Below, in pieces: positions 17,929-27,344 of a DNA stretch of 64,000 nucleotides. Made by a program: the position numbers and the translations under genes. The stretch comes from Brenneria populi (GTDB taxonomy: Bacteria > Pseudomonadota > Gammaproteobacteria > Enterobacterales > Enterobacteriaceae), in the NCBI RefSeq assembly GCF_036016195.1, contig NZ_JAYWTM010000020.1:62001-126000 (forward strand), written 5' to 3'. Position 1 is the stretch's first letter; each line of letters begins with the position of its first letter. The notes under the pieces were generated by a model, which saw only the letters and a list, made by a program, of their open reading frames with translations, ran no database searches and was not told where the DNA came from.

Positions 17929-19435
17929 TAATGACCTCCGCAAGTTGCCGTTCGCTGAGCCGGGAGGGGATTAGCTCATTGACTACCCGTCCCTGCTTCA
18001 TATGCAGGATGCGATCGCAGTTGTAATAGGCTTCAGGCGCCTCATCGGTAATCAACAGCACCGAGATCCCGACGCCGGAAAGACGGTGGATAAGCTTATA
18101 GATACTGTCTTTCGCGCCGATATCGACCCCCACCGTGGGGGCGTCGAGAATCAGTACCTTCGGACGGGTAAGGATCCATTTCGCCAGCACCACTTTCTGC
18201 TGATTTCCCCCCGACAGCGTGGACAGCGGATTATTCGGATCGGCGACTTTGATATCCAGATCGTTGATCCACGCCTGAACCAGGGCGTCCTTGCGCCGCT
18301 CATCGATCAGATACCAGGGCGTTTTGATCCTATCGAGGATAGAGAGCACCATGTTGTCGGCGACGGATTGCGGCAACACCGCGCCAAGCGTGAGCCGGTC
18401 TTCGGAAACATAGGCAATCCCCATTTCGGCGGCCTGGGCGTTGTCTTTAATCCGCACCTTCCGGCCATCAAGATAAATATCGCCGCCGTCGGGATGCGTG
18501 ATGCCGAACAGACTCAGCGCCAGCTCGGTTCGCCCGGCGCCGAGCAAGCCGCACAGCCCCAGCACTTCGCCCCGGTGTAATTGCAGCGAAACATCGTGGA
18601 ACTGTCCTTTACGGCTCAGGCCGTTAAGCTCCAGCACCACTTTGCCCAGCTCGGCGTTGGGCAATTTCTGCCGATGTACGATAGTCAGGCCGGTCATCAA
18701 CTCGGTGATGCGGCCCGTCGAAAGTTCTTGGGCGGCCCAGGTTCCGACCATTTCGCCATCGCGGATAACGGTGATCCGGTCGGAAATCTCTTTCACTTCA
18801 TCCAGCCGGTGGCTGACAAAAACCACGGTAATGTTTTTATCCCGCAGGTAGCTCACCGTGCGCAGCAGTTGGTTCACTTCGGTGCGGGTCAACGACGCCG
18901 TCGGTTCATCCATAATGACCAGCCTGGCGTCCGCCACCAGCGCGCGGCAAATGGCCACCTGCTGGCGTTGGGCTATGGGTAAATGCTGCACCGGCACATC
19001 GGGGTCGATGTTGAACGTCAGCTCATGAAGAATTTGCCGGGCTTTCTCCTTTATCGTTTTGCGGTTGAACCAGCCGAAGTACCCTTTCAGGTTGTATTCA
19101 AAGGCAATATTTTCCGCCACCGTCAGATTCGGAAATAACGACAGATCCTGATAGATAACCTGTATTCCCAAATACCTGGCCCGGTCAGGCGTCAGGCGGT
19201 AGTAGCTTTTACCGTCGATAATGATTTCGCTGCCTTCATCCGGCGCATAGACCCCGCTGATGGCTTTAATCAGGGTGCTTTTGCCGCAGCCGTTCGCCCC
19301 GGCAAGACAGTGGACCTCGCCCTTATTCAACGTCAGAGTGATATTTTTCAACGCCTGATGGCCGCCGAAACTTTTCGATAACGTCCGCAGCGCGATCAGG
19401 GGGATGGTGTTACCAACATCGGAAATGTGAAGCAT
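17921..19435 (-). CDS. Sugar ABC transporter ATPase (RbsA family, two cassettes)
   Basis: Cytoplasmic ATPase of 504 residues with two fused ABC cassettes. The first has an intact Walker A GANGCGKST (46-54), Q-loop IYQDLSLF, signature LPIAQRQQVAI and Walker B LVIMDEPTA. The second has the degenerate Walker A GLLGAGRTEL that is normal for RbsA-type proteins, with signature LSGGNQQKV and Walker B VLILDAPTVGVD. The aspartate-alanine DA instead of DE in that second Walker B makes it likely that only the first cassette hydrolyses ATP efficiently. It energises import through the two permeases downstream. Confidence 0.92.
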   Translation of the reverse strand: MLHISDVGNTIPLIALRTLSKSFGGHQALKNITLTLNKGEVHCLAGANGCGKSTLIKAISGVYAPDEGSEIIIDGKSYYRLTPDRARYLGIQVIYQDLSLFPNLTVAENIAFEYNLKGYFGWFNRKTIKEKARQILHELTFNIDPDVPVQHLPIAQRQQVAICRALVADARLVIMDEPTASLTRTEVNQLLRTVSYLRDKNITVVFVSHRLDEVKEISDRITVIRDGEMVGTWAAQELSTGRITELMTGLTIVHRQKLPNAELGKVVLELNGLSRKGQFHDVSLQLHRGEVLGLCGLLGAGRTELALSLFGITHPDGGDIYLDGRKVRIKDNAQAAEMGIAYVSEDRLTLGAVLPQSVADNMVLSILDRIKTPWYLIDERRKDALVQAWINDLDIKVADPNNPLSTLSGGNQQKVVLAKWILTRPKVLILDAPTVGVDIGAKDSIYKLIHRLSGVGISVLLITDEAPEAYYNCDRILHMKQGRVVNELIPSRLSERQLAEVING

Positions 19436-19504
19436 CGTACTGCTCCCAGATAGACGGCGTAGTAAGCGCCGGGCCGCAAGCGACCCGGCAGTACGACTCG
19501 GGGG

Positions 19505-20509
19505 TCACAGACCCAGTTTCACCAAACGCTTGGTATTTTCCACGTCCAGTTTTTCCGGGTTATCGCTGAGAATGGTGTTGCCCTTGATCTTAATCTCTCC
19601 CATGTCGCCCAGCTTGACGCCGTCTTTAATCGCCTCGCCGTTCATCATCGCCGTCGCAACCTGAACGAAGACTTTGCCCGCCACCATTGGGTTGGAGATA
19701 TACCCTCCATCGATGGCGCCTTTTTCCAACAGTTTGATGCCCTGGCCCGGCGTAAAGGTGCCAAAGACGCAAATGGCGTCATTTTTCTTACGCTTGTCGA
19801 TTGCGCGGCCCGCGCCGATCGGCCCCTGGGAACCAAAGGACATGATGCCTTTCAGATCTTTATGTTTGGACATCAGGTCATTGGCGGTGCGCATGGAGTC
19901 ATCCACCGACTCCGCAACGCCGAAGCGGTCCTCCGCCAGCGTCATTTTCGGGTAGTGCGCCTTCTGGTAAGCAATCGCCGCATCGGCCCATTCGTTAACC
20001 AGCGGCACCGTCAGGCTGCCGACGAACATGGCGTATTTCCCCTCTTCGCCCATGCACGCGGCCATATCCTTCATATGATTGGCTCCCATGGTCTGGGTAT
20101 CCAGCAGCTCGAAATCCCAGTCGGCATTCGCCTGCGCGGGCGATTCGTGGGTAATCACTTTAATGCCGGCCTCCTGGGCGCGTTTCAGTACCGGCTCAAG
20201 AACTTTGGCGTCGTTGGGCACCACCCCGATCACATCGACCTTTTTGGCAATCAAATCTTCAATAGCGCGCACCTGCTCCGCCGGATCCGCCGTCGTCGGG
20301 CCGACCTGCCAGGCATTCACCCCCAGCGCCTTGCCCTCCTCTTTGATGCCTTGCTCCATAACGTTAAACCACGGGATCCCCCCGACTTTAACCACCACGC
20401 CCATGGTGAACGGTTTATTCGCCTTCTGCGGAACGGCGGCTTCGGCAGCCCATACGGAATTAGCGGACATCAGGGCGGTGATCAGGCAGGGTAAGATTAA
20501 TTTTTTCAT
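19505..20509 (-). CDS. Periplasmic sugar-binding protein of the pentulose importer
   Basis: Substrate-binding protein of 334 residues. A Sec signal peptide (about 1-21, ending SVWA) precedes a type I periplasmic-binding fold. The second domain and hinge carry IEDLIAKKVDVIGVVPNDAK, KVITHESPA and the closing strand GTFTPGQGIKLLEKG. It resembles the LsrB/RhaS branch more than RbsB. It starts the transporter part of the operon, 182 bases after the DeoR regulator, with a ribosome site GGATCTTATA-like region upstream. The true ligand is unknown; given the enzymes downstream, L-xylulose, L-lyxose or a related pentulose is likely. Confidence 0.88.
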   Translation of the reverse strand: MKKLILPCLITALMSANSVWAAEAAVPQKANKPFTMGVVVKVGGIPWFNVMEQGIKEEGKALGVNAWQVGPTTADPAEQVRAIEDLIAKKVDVIGVVPNDAKVLEPVLKRAQEAGIKVITHESPAQANADWDFELLDTQTMGANHMKDMAACMGEEGKYAMFVGSLTVPLVNEWADAAIAYQKAHYPKMTLAEDRFGVAESVDDSMRTANDLMSKHKDLKGIMSFGSQGPIGAGRAIDKRKKNDAICVFGTFTPGQGIKLLEKGAIDGGYISNPMVAGKVFVQVATAMMNGEAIKDGVKLGDMGEIKIKGNTILSDNPEKLDVENTKRLVKLGL

Positions 20510-20691
20510 TATAAGATCCTCTGGAGAATATTTTAGGCGTCAGACATTACGAAATAAGAAAAGCGGTCCGACTTATTATTTATTTCATTTTTCACTGGTG
20601 CTGGCACGGATACTGTTTCAATATTTATTTTCACGACATTGATAACGTCACGCATGGGTAAAAACATAATTATCGGCGGCCCTGCCGCAAT

Positions 20692-21501
20692 TTATTTTTC
20701 GGTTTCAATAATAGTCAGGCCCGGGTTATCATCCCGGTATTTTTGCGCAACGACCTTATTTGTTATTAATACGTCGATTTTATCCAGCATACATATTTTA
20801 CAGAATGCGAACTGTTCAAACTTACTGGAGTCCGCCAATAAGATCTTTTTCCCGGAGATTTGCAGCATAACCTGTTTTAACCTAGCGTTAATTTCACTGC
20901 CGTCCCTGACGCCGCTCTCTTGATTAAGCCCCTGGCATGAAAAAAATAGGCTATTAATCTGGAAATTTCTTATCGCGCTTTCAGCCACCGGGCCGTGAAA
21001 GTCGTCGTGACGCGCGGAATATTCCCCGCCGACGCCGATGACGCGCACGTTGTCCCGACAGGCCAACGCCTGAATAATTTTTACCGAATTAGTGACCACG
21101 GTAATATCAATATCCGGAATCTGCCTCGCCAGAAACCAGCAGGTGCTGCTGTTATCCAGCAGAATACAGTCGCCAGGCTGGATGAACTGTAGCGCGGATT
21201 TAGCAATTTTCATTTTAATATCAGGATGTTTTTCCGTTCTTTTACGGAAAGACTCCGCCCGATCGATGGCGTTCGGCTGGTAAACGCTATCCTGCGTCTC
21301 TACGGGCGGCGCATCATGCGCATCCAGAGACACCGCCCCGCCGAAACTGCGGATAAGCTTTTTATTCTTCTCTAATACATTCAGGTCGCGGCGAATAGTT
21401 TCAGGCGAAACCTGAAACATTTCTGATAATTCCGCCACCAGGGCAGATCCATGCTGCTGCACATAGGCATAAATCATCTTATAGCGTTCGGCCTGCAACA
21501 T
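20692..21501 (-). CDS. DeoR-family transcriptional regulator of the pentulose cluster
   Basis: Repressor-type protein of 269 residues. The N-terminal winged helix-turn-helix (about 1-57) has the recognition helix VSPETIRRDLNVLE. The C-terminal DeoR sensor domain, related to ribose-phosphate isomerase, binds a phosphorylated sugar; GDCILLDNSSTCWFLAR and DITVVTNS are its conserved phosphate loops. It lies first in the leftward cluster and is divergent from the 4-epimerase gene, so it is well placed to control both arms. The likely effector is a pentulose phosphate made by the kinase; this is inferred. Confidence 0.9.
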   Translation of the reverse strand: MLQAERYKMIYAYVQQHGSALVAELSEMFQVSPETIRRDLNVLEKNKKLIRSFGGAVSLDAHDAPPVETQDSVYQPNAIDRAESFRKRTEKHPDIKMKIAKSALQFIQPGDCILLDNSSTCWFLARQIPDIDITVVTNSVKIIQALACRDNVRVIGVGGEYSARHDDFHGPVAESAIRNFQINSLFFSCQGLNQESGVRDGSEINARLKQVMLQISGKKILLADSSKFEQFAFCKICMLDKIDVLITNKVVAQKYRDDNPGLTIIETEK

Positions 21502-21917
21502 AATATCTCTCTGACCCTGACAGAATTAAGATGTCTTTATACTCATGTTTTTCCGCCGGGAGTAAAGTGACTGAATTCAAGGAATAATTGTTATGCGTTT
21601 ACCAAGCGATATTTTGTGATCGCAAACCAATTCAACTGAATGTAACGATGAAAATCCTCCACGAAAATATGATAGCCATCACGTAAAACCGGCAAAAACA
21701 GCTCGTAAACAGACATCGACAGCAGAAAACAAACATAAATGGGCAGACACGCTGCGACCATTTATGACCGACCATGACTTAATGCGCCCGTTTAACGCCC
21801 GCGGCCGGTGCCGCGGCTTTTATACACGCGGCAATAGCAGTAATTTAATTACCGTAGCGGCAGCATTAAAAAATATCCGCAAAATAACCACGAGAAAATT
21901 TAACGAGGTGAATAATA
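21502..21917. other. Divergent regulatory region between the DeoR and 4-epimerase genes
   Basis: 416 bases, AT-rich, with no supportable gene. It should hold the promoters of both arms. A half-match to a CRP site (TTGTGATCGCAAAC, near 21613) and a GC hairpin before the 4-epimerase gene (21799-21821) are visible. Confidence 0.6.
21799..21821 (+). terminator. Leader hairpin with T run before the 4-epimerase gene
   Basis: A 7 bp stem CCGCGGC/GCCGCGG with a CGGT loop (21799-21816), followed by CTTTTATA, has the form of a weak intrinsic terminator. It lies 102 bases before the ATG of the rightward 4-epimerase gene and could attenuate its transcription. Confidence 0.35.
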
Positions 21918-22613
21918 ATGCTCCAGGAATTAAAACAGCAGGTATTAGAGGCCAATTTATCATTGCCGGCACATCGGCTCGTCACATTCACCTGGGGCAA
22001 CGTCAGTGGGGTCGACCGGGAGCGCGGCCTCATGGTGATTAAACCTTCCGGCGTGGAATATGACGTAATGCGCGCGGAAGATATGGTGGTCGTCAGCCTG
22101 GAAAACGGAGAGGTTGTCGAAGGCGGCAAGAAACCCTCTTCCGATACCGCTACCCACCTGGTGCTGTACCGGGCGTTTCCTGATATCGGCGGCATTGTTC
22201 ATACTCACTCGCGCCACGCCACTATTTGGGCCCAGGCCGGAGCCGCCCTTTCCGCCTTCGGCACCACGCACGCCGACTACTTCTACGGCGCCATCCCCTG
22301 CACCCGGCTGATGCGCGACGACGAAATAACCGGAGATTACGAATACGAAACCGGCAATGTTATCGTCGAAACCTTTGCCCGATTAGGTATCGGCGCAAAC
22401 GATATTCCCGCGGTGCTGGTTAACGGCCACGGCCCTTTCGCCTGGGGGAAAAATGCGGCCAACGCGGTACACAACGCGGTGGTACTTGAAGAGATCGCCT
22501 ATATGAATCTCTTTACCCATCAGCTGCGACCGGAAATAGCGCCCATGCAGCAAACGCTGTTAGATAAACACTTCCTACGCAAGCATGGGGCCAACGCCTA
22601 CTACGGGCAGTAG
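21918..22613 (+). CDS. araD: L-ribulose-5-phosphate 4-epimerase
   Basis: Zinc-dependent class II aldolase-fold enzyme of 231 residues that converts L-ribulose 5-phosphate to D-xylulose 5-phosphate, the entry to the pentose phosphate pathway. Metal ligands His95, His97 and His171, and catalytic Asp76, Asp120 and Tyr229, are at the same numbers as in E. coli AraD. It is closer to AraD than to UlaF or SgbE by eye. It is divergent from the DeoR regulator. Kinase, 3-epimerase and this enzyme form a complete path from L-xylulose to D-xylulose 5-phosphate. No araA or araB is next to it, so arabinose use is not indicated. Confidence 0.92.
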   Translation: MLQELKQQVLEANLSLPAHRLVTFTWGNVSGVDRERGLMVIKPSGVEYDVMRAEDMVVVSLENGEVVEGGKKPSSDTATHLVLYRAFPDIGGIVHTHSRHATIWAQAGAALSAFGTTHADYFYGAIPCTRLMRDDEITGDYEYETGNVIVETFARLGIGANDIPAVLVNGHGPFAWGKNAANAVHNAVVLEEIAYMNLFTHQLRPEIAPMQQTLLDKHFLRKHGANAYYGQ

Positions 22614-22698
22614 CGCCCCGCGGAGGGGCGGCCGCGCCGTTCCCCCCGGCATATGGCGAATCGCAAAGCGGGTGATTCAGACGAAGCCGCCCGCCCCG

Positions 22699-24240
22699 CT
22701 ACCGCGTCAGCGTCGCCGCGTCCCAGCCGCCGCCCAGCGCGGCAATCAGCTCGACGCTGGCCACCCACTGCGTGCTTTGCAGCGACAGCAGGCTTTGCTG
22801 CTGGCTCAGGCTGGCGTTTTCGGTGGTGGCGACGTCCAGGTAATCAATCATACCGGCCTCATACTGGTTGCGCGTAACGCGTGCGGAATCCTGCGCCGCG
22901 GTCGCGGCGCGCTGCTGCGCGGCCAGCTCATCCTGCAGGGTATTCAACTGCACCAGATAGTTTTCCACCTCGGTAAAGCCCTGCAGTACCGCTTGGCGGT
23001 AGCTGGCGACGCTGGCGTCATAGGCGGCGCGCGCCTGTTCCACTTTCGCCGACGTCGCGCCGAAATCCAGCAGCGTGCCGCTCAGCTCCGGGCCGAGCGA
23101 CCAGACGCGGTTCGGCAGCGAGACCAGGTTATGCAGCACCGAACTGCTGAAGCCGCCGCTGGCGCTCAGCGTCAGATCCGGGTAGTAGCCGGCGATCGCC
23201 ACCCCCACCGCCGCATTCGCCGCCGCCACGTTGCGTTCGGCATAGGCGATATCCGGCCGGCGCTGCAACAGTTCCGATGGCAGCGCATGCGGGATCGCCG
23301 GCAGGGTGGCGCTCAGCGGCGCGGCGGCCAAGCTGAATTCCGCCGGCGTTTTGCCGATCAGCAGCGCAATCGCGTGTTCCAGCTGCGCCCGCTGCCAGAC
23401 ATAATCCAGCGCCGAGGCTCTGGCGCTCTCCAGCTGTAGCTGCGCCTGCGCCAGCGTGCTGCGCGATTCGGCGCCGGCCTGATATTTGTTGTCGATCACC
23501 TGCAAATAGCGTTCATAGGCCTGCACGCTCTGCTGATACAAGGCGATTTGCCGATCCATAATGCGCAGTTGGAAGTAATCCTGCGCCAGCTCCGACTGGG
23601 CGCTCAGCGTGATGTTCGCCAGCTCAGCCTGGCTGGCCTGGGCGCTGGCCTGGTTCTCTTCCAGCGTGCGCCTGAGCTTGCCCCACAGATCCAGCTCCCA
23701 GCTGGCGCTGGCCTGCGCCGAGAAACTGTTGCTGACGGAGCGCTGGCCGGAGCTGCCGCTGGCCTTGCTGCCGCTGCGGGTGCCCGATCCGCTGCCGCTG
23801 ATGGTGGGGAACAGCTCGGAACGCGACTGCGCCGCCAGCGCCTTGGCCTGACGGTACTGCGCCTCATACTGCGCCACGTTCTGATTGGAAATACTCACCT
23901 GACGGAGCAGCGACGATAGCGTGGCATCGCGATACACCGACCACCACTCGCCCTTATTGACCTGATCCTGCGGTTCGGCCTGCTGCCAGCCTTTGGCTTC
24001 CTTATACTGCAACGGCACGCTGACGGCGGCCGGGCGCTGATAATCTGGCCCCACGGCGCAGCCGCTGAGCGTCAGGGCGAGAAAAAGCGGAGTCAAGGCC
24101 AATGCCGAACGCTTAAGGATCGAGATACACGGAGCGACCACGGGGCGAGGCGTCCCTGCGGGAACCTCACCCCGTGTTTCTCCTAAAAATAGGCTTACGT
24201 GGCCGGCATTAGGGGTAAAGGCAATATTTTTCAGTTTCAT
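22699..24240 (-). CDS. Outer-membrane efflux lipoprotein (OprM/NodT family) with a MITE in its signal region
   Basis: Outer-membrane channel subunit of up to 513 residues. Two OEP repeats (about 100-290 and 310-500) follow a lipobox LSGC. Residues 1-10 (MKLKNIAFTP) start five bases after mdtC. Residues 11 to about 46 are encoded by a MITE copy (24100-24211), after which a near copy of AFTP (ALTP, 48-51) resumes a normal signal peptide ending at Cys61. Removing 41 residues gives MKLKNIAFTPLFLALTLSGC, a textbook lipoprotein signal with the Cys at 20. The insertion kept the frame. A GTG at 24141 inside the element would give a 28-residue signal to the lipobox (Cys28) and may be the present start. 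Whether the product is still exported is open. Confidence 0.85.
   Translation of the reverse strand: MKLKNIAFTPNAGHVSLFLGETRGEVPAGTPRPVVAPCISILKRSALALTPLFLALTLSGCAVGPDYQRPAAVSVPLQYKEAKGWQQAEPQDQVNKGEWWSVYRDATLSSLLRQVSISNQNVAQYEAQYRQAKALAAQSRSELFPTISGSGSGTRSGSKASGSSGQRSVSNSFSAQASASWELDLWGKLRRTLEENQASAQASQAELANITLSAQSELAQDYFQLRIMDRQIALYQQSVQAYERYLQVIDNKYQAGAESRSTLAQAQLQLESARASALDYVWQRAQLEHAIALLIGKTPAEFSLAAAPLSATLPAIPHALPSELLQRRPDIAYAERNVAAANAAVGVAIAGYYPDLTLSASGGFSSSVLHNLVSLPNRVWSLGPELSGTLLDFGATSAKVEQARAAYDASVASYRQAVLQGFTEVENYLVQLNTLQDELAAQQRAATAAQDSARVTRNQYEAGMIDYLDVATTENASLSQQQSLLSLQSTQWVASVELIAALGGGWDAATLTR
24100..24211 (+). mobile_element. IS4-type MITE, copy 3, inside the OMF gene
   Basis: 112 bp copy of the family, between residues 10 and 47 of the outer-membrane factor. 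Flanks GGAGTCAAGGC (24089-24099) and GGGGTAAAGGC (24212-24222) agree at 9 of 11 positions. Element plus duplication is 123 bases (41 codons), so the host reading frame is maintained, and the element itself reads through without a stop. Confidence 0.85.
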
Positions 24241-24245
24241 AAACG

Positions 24246-27200
24246 TTATTCAGCATGGCGCAAGCGCTGCCACTGACGACGAGTGGCGCGGCTGGCGCGA
24301 TCGAGATAGAGGTACACCACCGGCGTGGTGAACAGCGTAAGCAACTGGCTAAGCGCCAGACCGCCGGCGATCGCCAGCCCCAGCGGGCTGCGCAGATCGG
24401 CGTCGCCGCCGCTGCCCAGCGCCAGAGGCAGCGCGCCGAAGAACGCCGCCAGGGTGGTCATCATAATCGGGCGAAAACGCATCAGGCAGGCCTGAACGAT
24501 CGCCTGCTGCGGCGACATCCCCTGCTGGCGCTCGGCCATCAGCGCGAAGTCGATCATCATAATGGCGTTCTTCTTCACGATACCGATCAGCAGCAAGATG
24601 CCGATCAGCGCGATCACCGTAAGCTGGGTGTTGGTCAACAGCAGCAACAGCAAGGCGCCCACGCCGGCCGACGGCAACGTTGAAAGAATGGTCAACGGGT
24701 GGATATAGCTTTCATACAGCATGCCCAGCACGATATAGACCGCCGCCAGCGCCGCCAAAATCAGCCACGGCATGCTGGCGGTCAGTTCGCCGAATTCGCG
24801 GGCGGTGCCGCTGAATCCGGCCTGCACGTCGCTCGGCAGGCCGATCTGCGCCATGGCGTTTTTAATCAGCGCCTGCGCCTGCTCCAGCGACACGCCGTCC
24901 TGCAGGTTGAAGGCGATGGTGCTGGCGGCGGACTGCCCCTGATGCGCCACCGACAGCGGCGCGGTGTCGCTGCTGAAGGTGACGAAGGCGGAGAGCGGCA
25001 CCCGATCGCCGTTATCGTTAACCACCAGCAGATCCTTCAGCGTATCCGGATCTTGGGTAAAGCTATCGTCCAGCGACATCACCACGTGGTACTGGTTGAG
25101 CGTATGGTACAGAGTGGCGATCTTACGCTGGCTGAAGGCGTTGTTCAGCAAAGCATCAAGCATATCGACGTCCACCCCCAGCCGCGTGGCCTTATCGCGA
25201 TCGATGTTGATCATCACCTCCTGCCCGCCGGTCTGCGCATCGGAATCCACGCTGGTCAGTTGCGGGATCTTCGCCAGCGCCGCCTGCACCTTCGGCGTCC
25301 AGGCGCGCAGGGTGTCGAGATCGTCCGCCTGCAGGGTGTACTGGTAACTGGCGTTGGCGCTGCGGCCGCCGACGCGCAAATCCTGCGCCGCCATCAAGAA
25401 CAGCTGCATGCCGGCCAGATGTTGCGCTTTGGCGCTCAGCCGGTTGGCGATTTCGCTCGCCGTGGCGCTGCGCTGGCTAAAGTCTTTCAAATGCACGAAG
25501 AAGTTGGCGCTGTTGCGCGAGCCGAACGCGCCGCTGCCCATCGACGCCATCACCCCGTCCACGTCCGGATCCGCGGCGATCAGTTTGGCGGCCTGCTCCA
25601 TCTTGGGCTTCATCGCCTGGAACGAGATGTTCTGATCGGCGCGCACCATGCCCATCAGCAGCCCGGTGTCCTGGGTGGGGAAAAAGCCCTTCTGCACCAC
25701 GGCGTAGAGGAAAACGTTGAGCGCCACGGTGAGCAGCAGGCTAAACAGCGTCAAACGCTGGTGCTTCATCACCCACCCCAGCCCGCGGGAGTACGCCGCC
25801 AGCAGGGCGTTGAGCTGATTTTCAATCCACCGGTAGAGCGGATGCGGCCGTTTCGTCACCGCCGGTTTGCGTTTCAGCAGGCGCGAACAGAGCATCGGCG
25901 TCAGGGTCAGCGACACCAGCATCGAGATCAGCAGCGACACCGTCAGCGTCACCGCGAATTCGCGGAACAGGCGGCCCACCACGCTGCCCATCAGCAGAAT
26001 CGGGATAAACACCGCCACTAGCGACAAGGTCATGGACAGCACGGTGGAGCTGACTTCGCGCGCCCCTTTCAGCGCCGCCCGCACCGGGCTGAGCCCCGCT
26101 TCGATATAGCGGGTGATGTTTTCCAGCACCACGATGGCGTCATCCACCACGAAACCGGTGGCGATAATCAGCGCCATCAGCGACAGATTATCCAGACTGT
26201 AATCCAGCAGATACATCACCGCGCAGGTGCCGATCAGCGATACCGGCAGCGCCAGCGCCGGGATAATCACCGCCTGCGCGTTGCGCAGGAACACGAACAC
26301 CACGCCGATCACCAGCAGCACCGCGATCAGCAGCGTCTCTTCGGTATCATACAGCGAGGCGCGCACCGTGGAGGATCGATCCACCACCAGCTTCAGCTGC
26401 GTATCCGCCGGCAGCACCTCCTGCAGATCCGGCAGCAGCGCCTTGATCGCATCGATGGTTTGCAGCATGTTGGCGCCCGCCTGCCTCGTTACGCCGATCA
26501 TCACCGCCGGCTGCTGGTTGTAGTAGCCGGCTTTGTATTTGTCTTCGATCGCATCGTACACCGTCGCCACGTCGCGCAGACGGATCGCCCGGCCGTTCTG
26601 GTAGCTGACCACCAGATTGCGGTACTGCGCCGCCTTACCCAGCTGGCCGTTGCCGTCCACCACCCACGACTGGCTGCCGCCGTTCAGGATGCCTTTCGGC
26701 AGGTTGGTGGTGCTGTCGGCGACGGCGGCGCGCACCGTATCCAGCGACACGCCGAAGTGGGTCAGCATCTGCGGCTGCAGATCGATGCGCACCGCCGGCA
26801 GCGCGCTGCCCATCAGCGATACCTCGCCGACTCCCCGCACCTGAGCGATCTTCTGATCGATCTTGCTGTCCGCCAGATCGTAAAGTTCGCCGAGGGGGCG
26901 CGTCGCCGAGGTGAGCGCCAGCATCACGATCGGCGCGTCGGACGGATTGGCCTTACGATAGGTGGGCAGCGTCGTCATGCTGCTGGGCAGCAGGCTGCGG
27001 GCGGCGTTGATCGCCGCCTGTACGTCGCGCGCCGCGCCGTTGATGTCGCGGTTCAGCTCAAACTGCAAAATGATATTGGTGCTGCCGGACGAACTGCTGG
27101 AGGTCATTTCGGTAATGCCGGCGATCTGCCCCAGCGCCCGCTCCAGCGGCGTCGCCACCGTGGCGGCCATGGTCTCCGGGCTGGCGCCGGCCAGCGAGCC

Positions 27201-27344
27201 GGTCACCATGATGGTGGGGAAGTCCACCTGCGGCAGCGGCGCCACCGGCAGCAGGCGATAGCCCAGCATGCCGAGCAGCAGGATCGACAGCGTCAGCAAC
27301 AGCGTGGCGACCGGACGGAAGATAAACAACCGTACCATACTCAC
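24246..27344 (-). CDS. mdtC: RND efflux pump subunit MdtC
   Basis: Inner-membrane RND transporter of 1032 residues (E. coli MdtC has 1025). Twelve helices, two periplasmic loops and the helix-4 aspartate pair (GFVVDDAIVVLENI) are present. MdtB and MdtC form a mixed trimer (B2C) exporting bile salts, novobiocin, siderophores and, in plant-associated relatives, flavonoids. The start overlaps the mdtB stop by four bases. The order mdtA-mdtB-mdtC is conserved, but mdtD and baeSR, which follow in E. coli, are replaced here by an outer-membrane factor gene. Confidence 0.94.
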   Translation of the reverse strand: MSMVRLFIFRPVATLLLTLSILLLGMLGYRLLPVAPLPQVDFPTIMVTGSLAGASPETMAATVATPLERALGQIAGITEMTSSSSSGSTNIILQFELNRDINGAARDVQAAINAARSLLPSSMTTLPTYRKANPSDAPIVMLALTSATRPLGELYDLADSKIDQKIAQVRGVGEVSLMGSALPAVRIDLQPQMLTHFGVSLDTVRAAVADSTTNLPKGILNGGSQSWVVDGNGQLGKAAQYRNLVVSYQNGRAIRLRDVATVYDAIEDKYKAGYYNQQPAVMIGVTRQAGANMLQTIDAIKALLPDLQEVLPADTQLKLVVDRSSTVRASLYDTEETLLIAVLLVIGVVFVFLRNAQAVIIPALALPVSLIGTCAVMYLLDYSLDNLSLMALIIATGFVVDDAIVVLENITRYIEAGLSPVRAALKGAREVSSTVLSMTLSLVAVFIPILLMGSVVGRLFREFAVTLTVSLLISMLVSLTLTPMLCSRLLKRKPAVTKRPHPLYRWIENQLNALLAAYSRGLGWVMKHQRLTLFSLLLTVALNVFLYAVVQKGFFPTQDTGLLMGMVRADQNISFQAMKPKMEQAAKLIAADPDVDGVMASMGSGAFGSRNSANFFVHLKDFSQRSATASEIANRLSAKAQHLAGMQLFLMAAQDLRVGGRSANASYQYTLQADDLDTLRAWTPKVQAALAKIPQLTSVDSDAQTGGQEVMINIDRDKATRLGVDVDMLDALLNNAFSQRKIATLYHTLNQYHVVMSLDDSFTQDPDTLKDLLVVNDNGDRVPLSAFVTFSSDTAPLSVAHQGQSAASTIAFNLQDGVSLEQAQALIKNAMAQIGLPSDVQAGFSGTAREFGELTASMPWLILAALAAVYIVLGMLYESYIHPLTILSTLPSAGVGALLLLLLTNTQLTVIALIGILLLIGIVKKNAIMMIDFALMAERQQGMSPQQAIVQACLMRFRPIMMTTLAAFFGALPLALGSGGDADLRSPLGLAIAGGLALSQLLTLFTTPVVYLYLDRASRATRRQWQRLRHAE

